Shown here in pieces: positions 41,760 through 50,933 of a stretch of 64,000 nt of DNA. The notes below the pieces were generated by a model, which saw nothing but the letters and a program-made list of their open reading frames with translations, ran no database searches and was not told the DNA's origin. The position numbers and the translations under genes were made by a program. Position 1 is the first letter of the stretch, and the number at the start of each line of letters is the position of its first letter. This stretch comes from Clostridiales bacterium (GTDB lineage Bacteria > Bacillota > Clostridia > Saccharofermentanales > Saccharofermentanaceae): contig JAGCVX010000017.1 in NCBI GenBank assembly GCA_017962145.1, positions 29,366 to 93,365 of the forward strand, read 5' to 3'.

Positions 41760-43082
41760 ATGAGAAAACTATCTATTATCAAAGAACTTCGAAGCTTCCT
41801 GCTTCTTTGGTCCTCACAGACTGTGTCCGAACTGGGTACAGCCATGACGGACTATGCGCTCATTATCTGGGTCTACGAAAGGTCCGGAACTGCGTCAAGT
41901 GTAACTATGTTAACCATGTGCGCGTTCCTTCCGACAATCCTTTTCCGCTTCCTGGCGGGTACTTTTGTGGACAGAAAAGATAAGAAGCGCATCATGCTGA
42001 TCACGGATCTGATCGCCGCATGCGGATCGCTTTCGATCCTTCTTCTATATTCGGGCGCCGTGCTGGAAGTATGGCATCTCTATGTGATCAATATCATCTT
42101 AAGTTTCATGAATTCCTTCCAGGTTTCGGCCTCCTATGTCGCGACTTCTCTTCTCGTGCCGAAGAAGCACTATGCCCGGGTCGGCGCGCTTTCCGGCATC
42201 TCCGGATCTGTTATCGCGATCCTGGCCCCGGCACTCGGAAGTATCCTTCTGGTATTTGGTGGGCTGAGGATGGTCCTGATCGTCGATCTTACAAGCTTTG
42301 CCGTGGCCTTTCTAACACTTCTTCTTATCCGTATCCCCAAAACACCGCTGGAGGAGAAGAAGGAACAGGAGTCTTTCTGGAAAAGCAGTCAGGATGGTAT
42401 CCGCTTCCTGAAGGATAGTAAGGCACTTCTTCATCTGACGTTGTTTATCGCGGTCGTGAATCTCTTTGCCAAGCTGGGAAATGACGGCATGCTGGCGCCG
42501 TACATCCTCGGACGGACCGGAAATGACCAGAAGATCCTCGGCCTCGTACAGGCATTTACATCGGCCGGGATCCTGATGGGAAGTATGCTGATGATGTTCC
42601 GAAAACCGGCGAAAAGAAAGACACGGCTGATCTTTATCACCTGTGCCATCATCCTCTCCGGTGATCTGTTTTTAAGTGTGACGGAGATCCCGGCAATCTG
42701 GTGCATCGCCCAGTTCGGCACCTATGCGGTGGCGGCGATCATGAACATCCATCTGAACACGCTCATGCGCGAAAAGGTCCCGATCACCATGCAGGGCAGA
42801 GTTTTCGCAGCGCAGGACACTCTCAAGAACTGCACGAATCCTCTGGGACTGTTCCTCGGAGGCATCCTGGCGGACTATGTGTTCGAGCCCTTCATGAAGA
42901 CGGAGTCCACGCTTCAGAAACCTCTTTCCGTGCTTTTCGGGTCGGAAAGCGGATCGGGGATCGGCCTTCTGTTCTTCATCGTAGGAACACTCGGGATGCT
43001 CATCAGTATCACCCGTCTGAGAAAGAAGGTCTACCGGGTGATGGATCTTCCTGCCGAGGAAAAAGCACTGGAAAACCCGTAA
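41760..43082 (+). CDS. MFS drug-efflux transporter
   Basis: The 440-residue protein has about twelve membrane helices and the MFS signature between helices 2 and 3 (FRFLAGTFVDRKDKKRIMLITD near residues 61-82). It resembles macrolide/Mef-type and related antibiotic exporters (LLLWSSQTVSELGTAMTDYALIIWVYE at the start). The N-terminal and central loop pattern KTPLEEKKEQESFWKSSQDG is typical of this group. It lies behind a leader-peptide attenuator, which points to inducible resistance against a ribosome-targeting drug. It ends at a strong terminator. Confidence 0.87.
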   Translation: MRKLSIIKELRSFLLLWSSQTVSELGTAMTDYALIIWVYERSGTASSVTMLTMCAFLPTILFRFLAGTFVDRKDKKRIMLITDLIAACGSLSILLLYSGAVLEVWHLYVINIILSFMNSFQVSASYVATSLLVPKKHYARVGALSGISGSVIAILAPALGSILLVFGGLRMVLIVDLTSFAVAFLTLLLIRIPKTPLEEKKEQESFWKSSQDGIRFLKDSKALLHLTLFIAVVNLFAKLGNDGMLAPYILGRTGNDQKILGLVQAFTSAGILMGSMLMMFRKPAKRKTRLIFITCAIILSGDLFLSVTEIPAIWCIAQFGTYAVAAIMNIHLNTLMREKVPITMQGRVFAAQDTLKNCTNPLGLFLGGILADYVFEPFMKTESTLQKPLSVLFGSESGSGIGLLFFIVGTLGMLISITRLRKKVYRVMDLPAEEKALENP

Positions 43083-43101
43083 GTCTCGTTGTAGAATAAA
43101 G

Positions 43102-43139
43102 AAAAGGCAAAGGCGCCGATTTGGAGCCTTTGCCTTTTT
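43102..43139. terminator. strong intrinsic terminator after the MFS gene
   Basis: AAAAGGCAAAGGC at 43102-43114 pairs with GCCTTTGCCTTTT at 43126-43138 and is followed by T residues. It is the clearest terminator in this part of the window. Confidence 0.9.
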
Positions 43140-43181
43140 GTTTTGCATCGAAAAAGGCGATCAGTCAGGAAGGAGCTTCCC

Positions 43182-45758
43182 ATGGCAGCATTTGATAGAG
43201 TACTCTCGGGAATACCGGAAATGGATACGAACTTCGACAACATACGTCTGGGCGACAATGTCGTGTGGCGCGTGGATGACCTGGAGCAGTTCAAGCTCTT
43301 CATGAAGCCATACGTGAAGCAGGCGATCGCGGACGGCAGAAACCTCATCTACTTCCGCTTCGCGACGCACGAGCCGCTTCTCGAAGAACAGGAAGGGTTG
43401 AAGATCATCAACGTCGAACTCAACCACCGTTTCGAGAACTTCACGGTCGAGATCCGAGAGCACATCACGAGAGAAGGAAGAGATGCCTTCTACGTGTTTG
43501 ACTGCCTGTCCGAGCTTCAGACGGCATGGGCGACGGACCTCATGATGGGTAACTTCTTCCAGGTGACGTGCCCCTATCTTTTCATCCTCGACACCGTCGC
43601 ATTCTTCCCGCTGATCCGTGGAAAACATTCCTTCCAGGCGATCGCGAAGATCCGTGATACCACGCAGCTTTTCCTCGATGTATATGCAGATAACGAGAAT
43701 GTATATGTCCGACCCGACAAGGTCTGGAACCGATATTCCGAGACGATGTTCCTGCCGCATCTTTATGTTCCGAAAACAGGTGAATTCAAACCGATCCTCG
43801 ATGGTGTCCAGGCCAGTCATTTCTATCAGGTGCTGGGAAACAATGCGTCTTCTGTTGACCGTGGTAACATGGACAGCTGGGACCGATTCTTCAACATGAC
43901 CGAGATGATGTTCGAAAACGGCATGGATGTTACAGAACAGTGCCACCGCATGTGCAACATCATGTTGTCCAGAGATGAGCGCATCCGCGAGATGATCAAA
44001 GCGAACTTCACACCGAAAGATTATTTCACCGTAAAAAAGAGAATGATCGGTACGGGCATGATCGGCGGTAAAGCGACTGGTATGCTTCTTGCGCGAAAGA
44101 TCGTCGAGAACAAGTGCCCCGATATCTATAAGAAATTCGAGCCCCACGACTCGTTCTATATCGGCTCGGATGTCTTTTATTCCTTCATCGTAGAGAACAA
44201 ATTCTGGGATCTTCGTATCCGTCAAAGAAGCGAAGAAGAATACTTCTCGCTTGCAGAAGAATTCGCCGCGAGACTACATGCAGGAAAGTTCAGCCGGGAG
44301 ATGGAAGAGCAGCTTGTAAAGCTTCTCGAATACTACGGACAGGATCCCATCATCGTGCGCTCGAGCTCGATCCTGGAAGATGGTTTCGGCAATGCATTTG
44401 CCGGAAAATATGAATCCGTTTTCTGCTCGAATTCGGGGGACATGAATCAGCGCCTCGAGGAGCTCGAGAATGCGATCCGCACGGTCTATGCCAGTACCAT
44501 GAGTAAATCCGCGCTGGATTATCGAAGCCGCCGCGGTCTTCAGAAAAGGGATGAGCAGATGGCGCTTCTCGTCATGCGTGTGTCCGGCTCGTATTACGGT
44601 GAATTCTACATGCCTTGTGTCGCCGGTGTCGGTTACTCTTTCAGCCCGTATCGCTTTATGGATGACCTCGATCCCAACGCAGGTATGCTGCGTCTGGTCA
44701 TGGGTCTTGGTACTTCTGCGGTCGACAGAACGGAGGGTTCGTATCCGCGACTCGTGAGCCTCGATAAACCGAAGGCCCAGCCGATGAGAGATTCGGTTGA
44801 GAAGCACCAGCATTCACAAAGAAAGATGGAACTCATGAACCGCACTTCGCGTCAGCTCGAGCAGGTGGATCCGGATGTGGTCAAACCATATCTCCCGTAC
44901 TTCATGAAGAACCTTCTTTTCGAACACGATACCATCACGGAAAGGATGTTCCGCGAGCGTGGTCAGGCAAGGGAGATCGAGTTTGTTTCCTGTAAAGGAA
45001 TCGTCGATAAAGAGGAGCTCATGAAACAGATGCAGCAGATCCTTTCGGCGATCCAGACCGAGTACCGCTACCCTGTCGATACGGAGTTTACGATCAACCT
45101 TTCCGAGGACGGGGACTACGTCATCAACCTCCTGCAGTGCCGCCCGCTTCAGGTCTATCAGGACGCGGAAGAACTGGAACTTCCGGAGGATGTGGAAGAT
45201 AAAAAGACTCTTTTCCGCTGCAAGGGATCTTCCATGGGTCTGTCGCGTCTTGAAAAGCTCGACTTCATCGTTTCAATCGACCCCGTTCTCTACTACAACA
45301 TGCCCTACAAGGATAAATATCGTGTGGGAAATGCACTGGGGGCCGTCAACTGGGCGATGCGGGGCAAGAACAAAAAAATGCTGCTGCTTTCTCCCGGACG
45401 TATCGGCACCTCGTCTCCGGAACTGGGCGTTCCGGCGCTTTTCTCGGATATCAGCGAATTTGAGTGCATCTGCGAGATCGCGGATTCGAGAGCGGGATAT
45501 AATCCGGAACTCTCGTACGGCAGTCATTTCTTCCAGGATCTGGTAGAAGCAGGCATCCTCTATAACGCCCTTTTTGAAAATGAAAAGACGCTTGCTTTCC
45601 ATCCCGATCTGATCGAAGGCCTTCCGAATCTGCTTTTGGACTTTGATTCCAAGTCGGAAGACCTGGCTGAGATCATCCGCGTCTACGATGTTTCGGGTAT
45701 GGATTTTTGCCTTTGCAACGATATGAAGAAAGAACAGATCCTCTGTTATATGCTCTAA
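43182..45758 (+). CDS. PPDK-N (PEP/pyruvate-binding) domain protein
   Basis: The 858-residue protein has an N-terminal region of about 250 residues resembling a RecA/KaiC-like fold (DNVVWRVDDLEQFKLFMKPYVKQ, FYVFDCLSELQTAW) but with no Walker A loop that I can see. A PEP-synthase/PPDK ATP-grasp domain follows: GTGMIGGKATGMLLAR near 295-310, IIVRSSSILEDGFGNAFAGKYESVF near 390-414, and ALLVMRVSGSYYG near 463-475. The central phospho-His and C-terminal PEP domains of PPDK are absent. ATG 43182 is supported by AGGAG. It may be a kinase or a regulatory nucleotide-binding protein. Its stop overlaps an AAATGCAC site. Confidence 0.72.
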   Translation: MAAFDRVLSGIPEMDTNFDNIRLGDNVVWRVDDLEQFKLFMKPYVKQAIADGRNLIYFRFATHEPLLEEQEGLKIINVELNHRFENFTVEIREHITREGRDAFYVFDCLSELQTAWATDLMMGNFFQVTCPYLFILDTVAFFPLIRGKHSFQAIAKIRDTTQLFLDVYADNENVYVRPDKVWNRYSETMFLPHLYVPKTGEFKPILDGVQASHFYQVLGNNASSVDRGNMDSWDRFFNMTEMMFENGMDVTEQCHRMCNIMLSRDERIREMIKANFTPKDYFTVKKRMIGTGMIGGKATGMLLARKIVENKCPDIYKKFEPHDSFYIGSDVFYSFIVENKFWDLRIRQRSEEEYFSLAEEFAARLHAGKFSREMEEQLVKLLEYYGQDPIIVRSSSILEDGFGNAFAGKYESVFCSNSGDMNQRLEELENAIRTVYASTMSKSALDYRSRRGLQKRDEQMALLVMRVSGSYYGEFYMPCVAGVGYSFSPYRFMDDLDPNAGMLRLVMGLGTSAVDRTEGSYPRLVSLDKPKAQPMRDSVEKHQHSQRKMELMNRTSRQLEQVDPDVVKPYLPYFMKNLLFEHDTITERMFRERGQAREIEFVSCKGIVDKEELMKQMQQILSAIQTEYRYPVDTEFTINLSEDGDYVINLLQCRPLQVYQDAEELELPEDVEDKKTLFRCKGSSMGLSRLEKLDFIVSIDPVLYYNMPYKDKYRVGNALGAVNWAMRGKNKKMLLLSPGRIGTSSPELGVPALFSDISEFECICEIADSRAGYNPELSYGSHFFQDLVEAGILYNALFENEKTLAFHPDLIEGLPNLLLDFDSKSEDLAEIIRVYDVSGMDFCLCNDMKKEQILCYML

Positions 45759-45771
45759 ATGCACCGGGGTA

Positions 45772-45824
45772 TGGACATAGTTCTGTTTTCGTGTTACTGT
45801 TTACCTAACGAGCGTTAGGTAAAC
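45772..45824 (+). promoter_or_regulatory. TetR promoter and perfect 26-bp operator
   Basis: A -35 TGGACA at 45772-45777 is 17 bases from -10 TACTGT at 45795-45800. The perfect inverted repeat GTTTACCTAACG (45799-45810) and CGTTAGGTAAAC (45813-45824), two bases apart, starts at the end of the -10 box. Binding there would block the promoter, as in self-repressed TetR operons. Confidence 0.82.
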
Positions 45825-45838
45825 TGGAGGCAGAACAC

Positions 45839-46408
45839 ATGTCGGAAGAAGGTACGAAGGAACGGATATTACAAACAGCTTTGCAGATGTTTTCGGAAAG
45901 AGGCTACTCTGCCGTATCCATGCGCGATATCTCAGGCGCGGTCGGGATCCGGGCCAGCTCGATCTACTACTATTTCAAGAGTAAACAGGATATCTTCGAC
46001 GCCCTGATCGAGATGGCGGAGAAGCTGAAAGCCGACATCAGAGAAGGGTTCGGCAAAGCGCTGAGCAACACGAAAAAGGTGAAAAAAGAAGACTTTGTCC
46101 GTGTCGGAAAACTCTTTGTGACAGGATATCTTCGAAGCGAAAAGATCGAGCCGCTTTTGCAGATGCTCGAGAGCGAACGCTTCCACGATCCAAAAGCGGA
46201 TGCGATGTGGAAGAAGATGCTTTTTACCGAACCGGTCGAGAATCATAAACTGACATTTCAGGAGCTTTATAAGCGCGGCATGATCAAAGAAAAAGATGCC
46301 GAAAGGATCGCTTCAGAATATCAGGGCATCATCGTGATGGGATATTTCACGAATGATCTTTCGAAGCTGGAAGAGTCACTTTCGGCCTTCTACAAAAGAT
46401 ACTTCTGA
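45839..46408 (+). CDS. TetR-family repressor
   Basis: The 189-residue protein has an N-terminal TetR helix-turn-helix: GTKERILQTALQMFSERGYSAVSMRDISGAVGIRASSIYYYFKSKQDIFDALIE near residues 5-58. The C-terminal ligand-binding half is all-helical and not similar to any characterised regulator that I can name. The start has GGAGG upstream. A perfect operator overlaps its own promoter, so it is probably self-regulated and also controls the hydrolase ten bases downstream. The inducing ligand is unknown. Confidence 0.9.
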   Translation: MSEEGTKERILQTALQMFSERGYSAVSMRDISGAVGIRASSIYYYFKSKQDIFDALIEMAEKLKADIREGFGKALSNTKKVKKEDFVRVGKLFVTGYLRSEKIEPLLQMLESERFHDPKADAMWKKMLFTEPVENHKLTFQELYKRGMIKEKDAERIASEYQGIIVMGYFTNDLSKLEESLSAFYKRYF

Positions 46409-46417
46409 GGTGATCGT

Positions 46418-47308
46418 ATGGTGAAAGTATATCGCTCGAAAAAAGCAGGCGCGGGTATCATCGAGACCTACGATCAGCTGCTTTCCAAGTGGGACTGCGA
46501 AGTGAAAGAACGAGACATCCCGACCACATACGGCGCGACGCATGTCATCGAGACAGGAAACAAAGAAGGTGAGCCGATGGTGCTTTTCCACGGTGTCGGA
46601 GACGACTCGGCCCTGATGTGGATCTTTAACGCGAAAGCACTTGGCGGGAAGTTTCATCTTTTTGCGATCGACACGATTGGAGGGCCGGGAAAGAGCCGCC
46701 CGAACGAAAACTATAACAAGACATTTGACGATGTCCGGTGGATCGACGAAGTAGTGGACACACTGGGTATTGAAAAGGCCTATTTCACAGGCGTATCGAT
46801 GGGTGCATTTCTGGTGCAGCTTTATACGCTTCGAAGACCTGAGCGGGTCCTTCACGGGATCTGCATTTCCGGATCCGTCGCGGCCGCAGGAAAGAAATCT
46901 ACCCTGGGTGTCATGATGAAGATCTTTATGCCGGAAGCGCTTTTTCCGACGGATAAAAATGTTATCAAACTCCTTAGGAAATTAAGCGGAAAAAACTATT
47001 CTGTCTTTACGGAAGATCCACTGATCCTTCAGCACTATAAGTGCCTCATCAAGGGCTTTAACAACATGGCGATGGGCTTTCATAAGGTGCAGGGTTTTAC
47101 TTCAGAAGAGATCGATCAGATCCGCGATAAAGTCTTTTATCTCGTGGGCGAAGAAGATCCGTTTGAAAAACTCGGAGGCAAAGCTTTACTTCAGCAATAC
47201 CGCATGAATGCGACATTTTACGAAGGCGCCGGTCACGGACTCAATCACGAACTGGCGGACGAGATCAACGGAAAGATCATCGAACTTCTTACATGTAGGA
47301 TCGCATGA
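46418..47308 (+). CDS. alpha/beta-hydrolase, TetR-operon gene
   Basis: The 296-residue protein is an alpha/beta-hydrolase with VLFHGVGDD near residues 56-64 (oxyanion hole), AIDTIGGPGKS near 84-94, the elbow GVSMGAF near 126-132 (Ser128), VGEEDPFEK near 248-256 (acid) and GAGHGLNHE near 272-280 (His). It shares an operon with the TetR repressor, so its substrate may be the inducing compound. Its last 20 bases overlap the minus-strand lipoprotein gene. There is no signal peptide. Confidence 0.86.
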   Translation: MVKVYRSKKAGAGIIETYDQLLSKWDCEVKERDIPTTYGATHVIETGNKEGEPMVLFHGVGDDSALMWIFNAKALGGKFHLFAIDTIGGPGKSRPNENYNKTFDDVRWIDEVVDTLGIEKAYFTGVSMGAFLVQLYTLRRPERVLHGICISGSVAAAGKKSTLGVMMKIFMPEALFPTDKNVIKLLRKLSGKNYSVFTEDPLILQHYKCLIKGFNNMAMGFHKVQGFTSEEIDQIRDKVFYLVGEEDPFEKLGGKALLQQYRMNATFYEGAGHGLNHELADEINGKIIELLTCRIA

Positions 47309-47720
47309 CCCATTCGTCGGTATCGACATTCAAAACCGCCAGCGCAGAATCGGCTCCATTTAAAACGATCCAGAATTCTGTTCCGTCTTCGGCGATGACA
47401 GCGATATACCCGTGATCATATTTCTCGCTTCTATATGTGGCGGACCGGATCCTGCCGGCTTCGATTTTTTTCAGCGTGGCGATCAGGTACTGAAGCGCCT
47501 CGTATTCGGTCGAGCAGTCCAACGCTTCGGCGAGGAGTCTTCTGTTATGCGTTTCGTCATTTTCTAAGATCTCCTCTGCCATGGAGACTAACGCCATCTT
47601 CGGATGATCTTCTGACTTCTTTTTCTTCTTCTTTTTCGATTCCTCGGAGCCATTTGCGCATCCGCAAAAAGCCGTGGCGAGTATCGCCGTGATCAGGACC
47701 AGAGACAGTGTTTTTTTCAT
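47289..47720 (-). CDS. small lipoprotein with poly-lysine tract
   Basis: The 143-residue product starts MKKTLSLVLITAILATAFCGC, a lipoprotein signal with Cys at residues 19 and 21. It is followed by a run of seven lysines near 29-35, which is unusual right after the anchor, and a globular part ending in DGTEFWIVLNGADSALAVLNVDTDEWVMRSYM. The start at 47720 has AGAGGAAT upstream. It overlaps the hydrolase gene by 20 bases at its 3' end, so the two are convergent. The function is unknown. Confidence 0.68.
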   Translation of the reverse strand: MKKTLSLVLITAILATAFCGCANGSEESKKKKKKKSEDHPKMALVSMAEEILENDETHNRRLLAEALDCSTEYEALQYLIATLKKIEAGRIRSATYRSEKYDHGYIAVIAEDGTEFWIVLNGADSALAVLNVDTDEWVMRSYM

Positions 47721-47909
47721 ATATTCCTCTTTCTTCGGCAAAAGCGCCGGTTGCTTGCTATGAAAATAAGACGAGAAGGCTTTTCATATTGTTGCAATCC
47801 ATACGATGATACTACTTATTTAAATGCACTTTAAACCAGAGGTATGCAGACACAAGATGTAATCTGCGATACAATCGGAATAACGATGATAGCAACAGGA
47901 GGGATGACC

Positions 47910-48470
47910 ATGAAGCATTGTGGAACGAAAACGCTTGAAACAGAACGTCTGATCTTAAGACGGTTCAGAGAGGACGATGCGGAAGCGATGTTTCGTAACT
48001 GGGCATCGGATCCTGAAGTGACGAAATTCCTGACGTGGCCGACACATACGAGTATCGACGTCACAAAATACGTGCTTTCGCTGTGGCTTCCGGAATATGA
48101 GAAGGAAGACTACTATCACTGGGTGATCACCTTGAAAGAAACAGGTGAGCCCATCGGTACGATCCACGGTCTTATCAAGAACGAACTCGAGCTCGTGACA
48201 ACCGGCTACTGCTTGAGCAGGAACTACTGGCATAAAGGCATCATGTCCGAATCGCTGCAGGCGCTGATCGATTTCTTCTTTACGGAAGTCGAAGCCAACT
48301 GCATCAACAGCTACCACGATCCGAAAAACCCGAATTCGGGTAAAGTCATGACCCACTGCGGCATGAAGTTCGATGGTACACTCCGTGCATCGGACAAGAA
48401 CAACACGGGCATCTGTGATGCCAGCTGGTACAGCATTTTGAAAGAAGAATGGGAACAAAAAAAGAGATAA
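47910..48470 (+). CDS. GNAT N-acetyltransferase, RimJ/RimL type
   Basis: The 186-residue protein begins LETERLILRRFREDDAEAMF and contains TTGYCLSRNYWHKGIMSESLQALIDFFF near residues 97-124 (YWHKGIMSE cofactor loop) and NCINSYHDPKNPNSGKVMTHCGMKFDG. These are the RimJ/RimL-type signatures. ATG 47910 is seven bases after GGAGGG; ATG 47904 is in frame but too close to it. An AAATGCAC copy lies 88 bases upstream. The kinase-like gene follows 10 bases after the stop. Confidence 0.86.
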   Translation: MKHCGTKTLETERLILRRFREDDAEAMFRNWASDPEVTKFLTWPTHTSIDVTKYVLSLWLPEYEKEDYYHWVITLKETGEPIGTIHGLIKNELELVTTGYCLSRNYWHKGIMSESLQALIDFFFTEVEANCINSYHDPKNPNSGKVMTHCGMKFDGTLRASDKNNTGICDASWYSILKEEWEQKKR

Positions 48471-48480
48471 ATACAGGAAG

Positions 48481-49488
48481 GTGATTACTGCAAACATTTT
48501 CGAAAAAGCAAAAGAATTATATGAACTGGATGGATATGACTTCGATTTTGTTTCGGCACATGAAGGCGGCCGAAACAGGATCGTTGTTTGCGTAAAAGAG
48601 GAAGAAAAGAAATACGTTTTACGTATCTCGGATCTTTCCGACAGAACAAAAGAGGACTATCTCGCCGAGACGGAATTCATCCGGTATCTTGCCGACAACG
48701 GCGCGCCCGTTGCGGACGTGATCCCTTCAAAAAACGGAAAACTCGTCGAGTGTATCGAGGAGAAAGAAGGTCCCACATACATCAGCCTTTTTGAGTACGC
48801 GAAGGGTATGCTGATGGTCGACAACGGTTATCGCTATAGAGAAGGTGCGCCGCTGGAAGAATACTTCTATAACATGGGAAAAGCACTCGGTGCGATCCAT
48901 CGTCTTTCTAAGGCATATAAGCCGGAACACAAGCGCATCGCTTTCTTCGATAAATACACCATGGACTATATCGGAAAACTGATCCCGGACCAGTATAGTG
49001 ATCTCAAGGAGGCCATCCGAAGAAGGCTGGAAAGCTATACAGAACTTCCGGTAGACAACGACGGATTCGGACTGGTGCATTTCGATTATTGCGATGGCAA
49101 TTACCATGTCGATATGAAGACAGGAGACATCACGGTATTTGACTTCGATAACTGCATCTACTGCTGGTACATGTTCGACCTTGCGCATATCTGGACGCAC
49201 GGCGTGGGCTGGTGTCAGTTTGAAAAAGATCCGAAGAAGCGGATGGCATTTATGGACCACTATTTTGAAACGGTACTGGAAGGTTATCGGAGCGAAACAG
49301 ACGTAGCCCAAGAGCTTTTAGATCAGCTGCAGCTTTTCATCGACATGACGATCATCGAGCTTCTGGTCGACGAATTTGAATGCGCGGCCAGAGAAGGTGA
49401 ACTTCCGGACGAAGAAGACATCGGAATCTCCATTAATATTCTGGTTCACGATGTCCCGTTTTGCGGAGTCGGCGAAGTCTGGGAATAA
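48481..49488 (+). CDS. APH-family phosphotransferase
   Basis: The 335-residue protein is an APH/choline-kinase-type enzyme with VLRISD (ATP Lys replaced by Arg in this position), LVHFDYCDGNYHVD near residues 197-210 and ITVFDFDNCIYCWYMFDLAH near 217-236. The usual HGD is HFD here, but Asp and Asn are present. The substrate is unknown. The start is uncertain: GTG 48481 directly follows AGGAAG with almost no spacing, and an in-frame ATT at 48496 would be better spaced. It follows the GNAT with a 10-base gap, a GNAT-kinase pair as at 4938. Confidence 0.78.
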   Translation: MITANIFEKAKELYELDGYDFDFVSAHEGGRNRIVVCVKEEEKKYVLRISDLSDRTKEDYLAETEFIRYLADNGAPVADVIPSKNGKLVECIEEKEGPTYISLFEYAKGMLMVDNGYRYREGAPLEEYFYNMGKALGAIHRLSKAYKPEHKRIAFFDKYTMDYIGKLIPDQYSDLKEAIRRRLESYTELPVDNDGFGLVHFDYCDGNYHVDMKTGDITVFDFDNCIYCWYMFDLAHIWTHGVGWCQFEKDPKKRMAFMDHYFETVLEGYRSETDVAQELLDQLQLFIDMTIIELLVDEFECAAREGELPDEEDIGISINILVHDVPFCGVGEVWE

Positions 49489-49598
49489 AGGATCAAAGAG
49501 AAAAAAGTGAAATTATCAGGCATAGTTTTTGTTTTTTCTATTCCTTTTCAATGGTACGATAATAGTAGTTCGCTACATAGAAAAGGAGTGTGATTCCG

Positions 49599-50777
49599 AT
49601 GTTTGGTTTTAAATACTATACCCCCACGAAAGTGGTTTTTGGAAAAGATACAGAGAGTCAGGTCGCTGACCTCGTCAAGGAATTCGGTGGAACAAAGGTG
49701 CTGATCCACTATGGTGGAGGAAGTGTCGTACGTTCCGGTTTACTTCAGCGCGTGCAGGATTCCCTGACTGCTGCCGGCATCCCGTTTGTCACCCTTGGCG
49801 GCGCGGTACCGAACCCGCATCTGGGTCTTGTGTATGAGGGCATCGAGCTCTGCAAAAAAGAAGGCGTGGATTTCCTTTTAGGCGTCGGCGGCGGTAGTGC
49901 CATCGACTCGGCAAAAGCGATCGGTTATGGTGTCGCTAACGAAGGCGATGTATGGGATTTCTACGACTACAAAAGACAGGCAAAAGGATGCCTGCCGCTG
50001 GGAGTTATCCTGACTATTGCTGCTACCGGAAGTGAGATGAGTGATTCTTCCGTTATCACGAAAGAAGAAGGCCTCGTAAAGCGCGGATACAGCAGCGATT
50101 ACAGCCGTCCGAGATTTGCGATCCTGAATCCGGAACTGACCATGACGCTTCCGGATTATCAGACAGCATGCGGCTGCACGGATATCATGATGCACACGAT
50201 GGAAAGATATTTCACCCAGGGTGGCAACATGGAGATTACCGATGCACTAGCTGAAGGACTCCTTCGTACCGTGAAGAAGAATGCCGTGATCCTGCGTGAC
50301 GATCCGAAGAATTACGAAGCCCGTGCGGAAGTCATGTGGGCCGGATCTCTGGCACATAACGGTCTTACCGGATGCGGTAACGACGGCGGTGACTGGATGA
50401 CCCATAAGCTCGAGCACGAACTGGGCGGTCTTTATGACGTCGCTCACGGTGCCGGCCTTGCGGCAGTCTGGGGAAGCTGGGCAAGATATGTGTATAAGAA
50501 CTGCCTGCCGCGTTTTAAGCAGTTCGCGCTGAACGTGATGGATGTAAAGAACGAGGGTACCGATGAAGAGATCGCACTTTCCGGTATTGAGGCGATGGAA
50601 GACTTCTACAGAAGCATCAAGATGCCGACGAACCTTCGTGAGCTGGGCGTCAATCCTACCGAAGAAGAACTGGTACTCATGGCACATAAGTGTGCTGTCG
50701 GTGTCGGCGGTGAGATGGGATCTGCCAAGGTCCTCGATGAAGCAGAGATGCTTGCGATCTATCGGGCCAGCATGTAA
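49599..50777 (+). CDS. iron-containing alcohol dehydrogenase, butanol-dehydrogenase-like
   Basis: The 392-residue protein belongs to the iron-dependent alcohol dehydrogenases, near BdhA/YqhD. Features include GGGSVVRSGLLQRV near residues 40-53 (NAD(P) loop), LGVGGGSAIDSAKAI near 91-105, and metal ligands in GCTDIMMHTMERYF (Asp and His near 192-197), KLEHELGG and DVAHGAGLA. It likely reduces aldehydes in fermentation. ATG 49599 follows AAGGAGTG; the in-frame GTG at 49590 lies in that site. A strong terminator follows. Confidence 0.92.
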   Translation: MFGFKYYTPTKVVFGKDTESQVADLVKEFGGTKVLIHYGGGSVVRSGLLQRVQDSLTAAGIPFVTLGGAVPNPHLGLVYEGIELCKKEGVDFLLGVGGGSAIDSAKAIGYGVANEGDVWDFYDYKRQAKGCLPLGVILTIAATGSEMSDSSVITKEEGLVKRGYSSDYSRPRFAILNPELTMTLPDYQTACGCTDIMMHTMERYFTQGGNMEITDALAEGLLRTVKKNAVILRDDPKNYEARAEVMWAGSLAHNGLTGCGNDGGDWMTHKLEHELGGLYDVAHGAGLAAVWGSWARYVYKNCLPRFKQFALNVMDVKNEGTDEEIALSGIEAMEDFYRSIKMPTNLRELGVNPTEEELVLMAHKCAVGVGGEMGSAKVLDEAEMLAIYRASM

Positions 50778-50802
50778 GAAAAGAAAAACAGATAACGTAG
50801 AA

Positions 50803-50837
50803 AGAAGGCCTTCGCAAATGCGGAGGCCTTCTTTTTT
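50803..50837 (+). terminator. strong intrinsic terminator
   Basis: AGAAGGCCTTCG at 50803-50814 pairs with CGGAGGCCTTCT at 50821-50832 (one wobble), followed by a T-run to 50837. Confidence 0.9.
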
Positions 50838-50933
50838 GAGAACAGCGGTATAAAGCATTTGCCGAGGCGAAAGTGTATAATGTTTCTTGGAGGGGAAAGA
50901 ATCTTTTTGTTTCGATAAAAGGAGATATTCGAA

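Noticed and set aside
43161..44225. 354-codon minus-strand open frame over the PPDK-N gene
   Set aside because: Antisense shadow with Arg/His/Asp-rich composition and no start signals.
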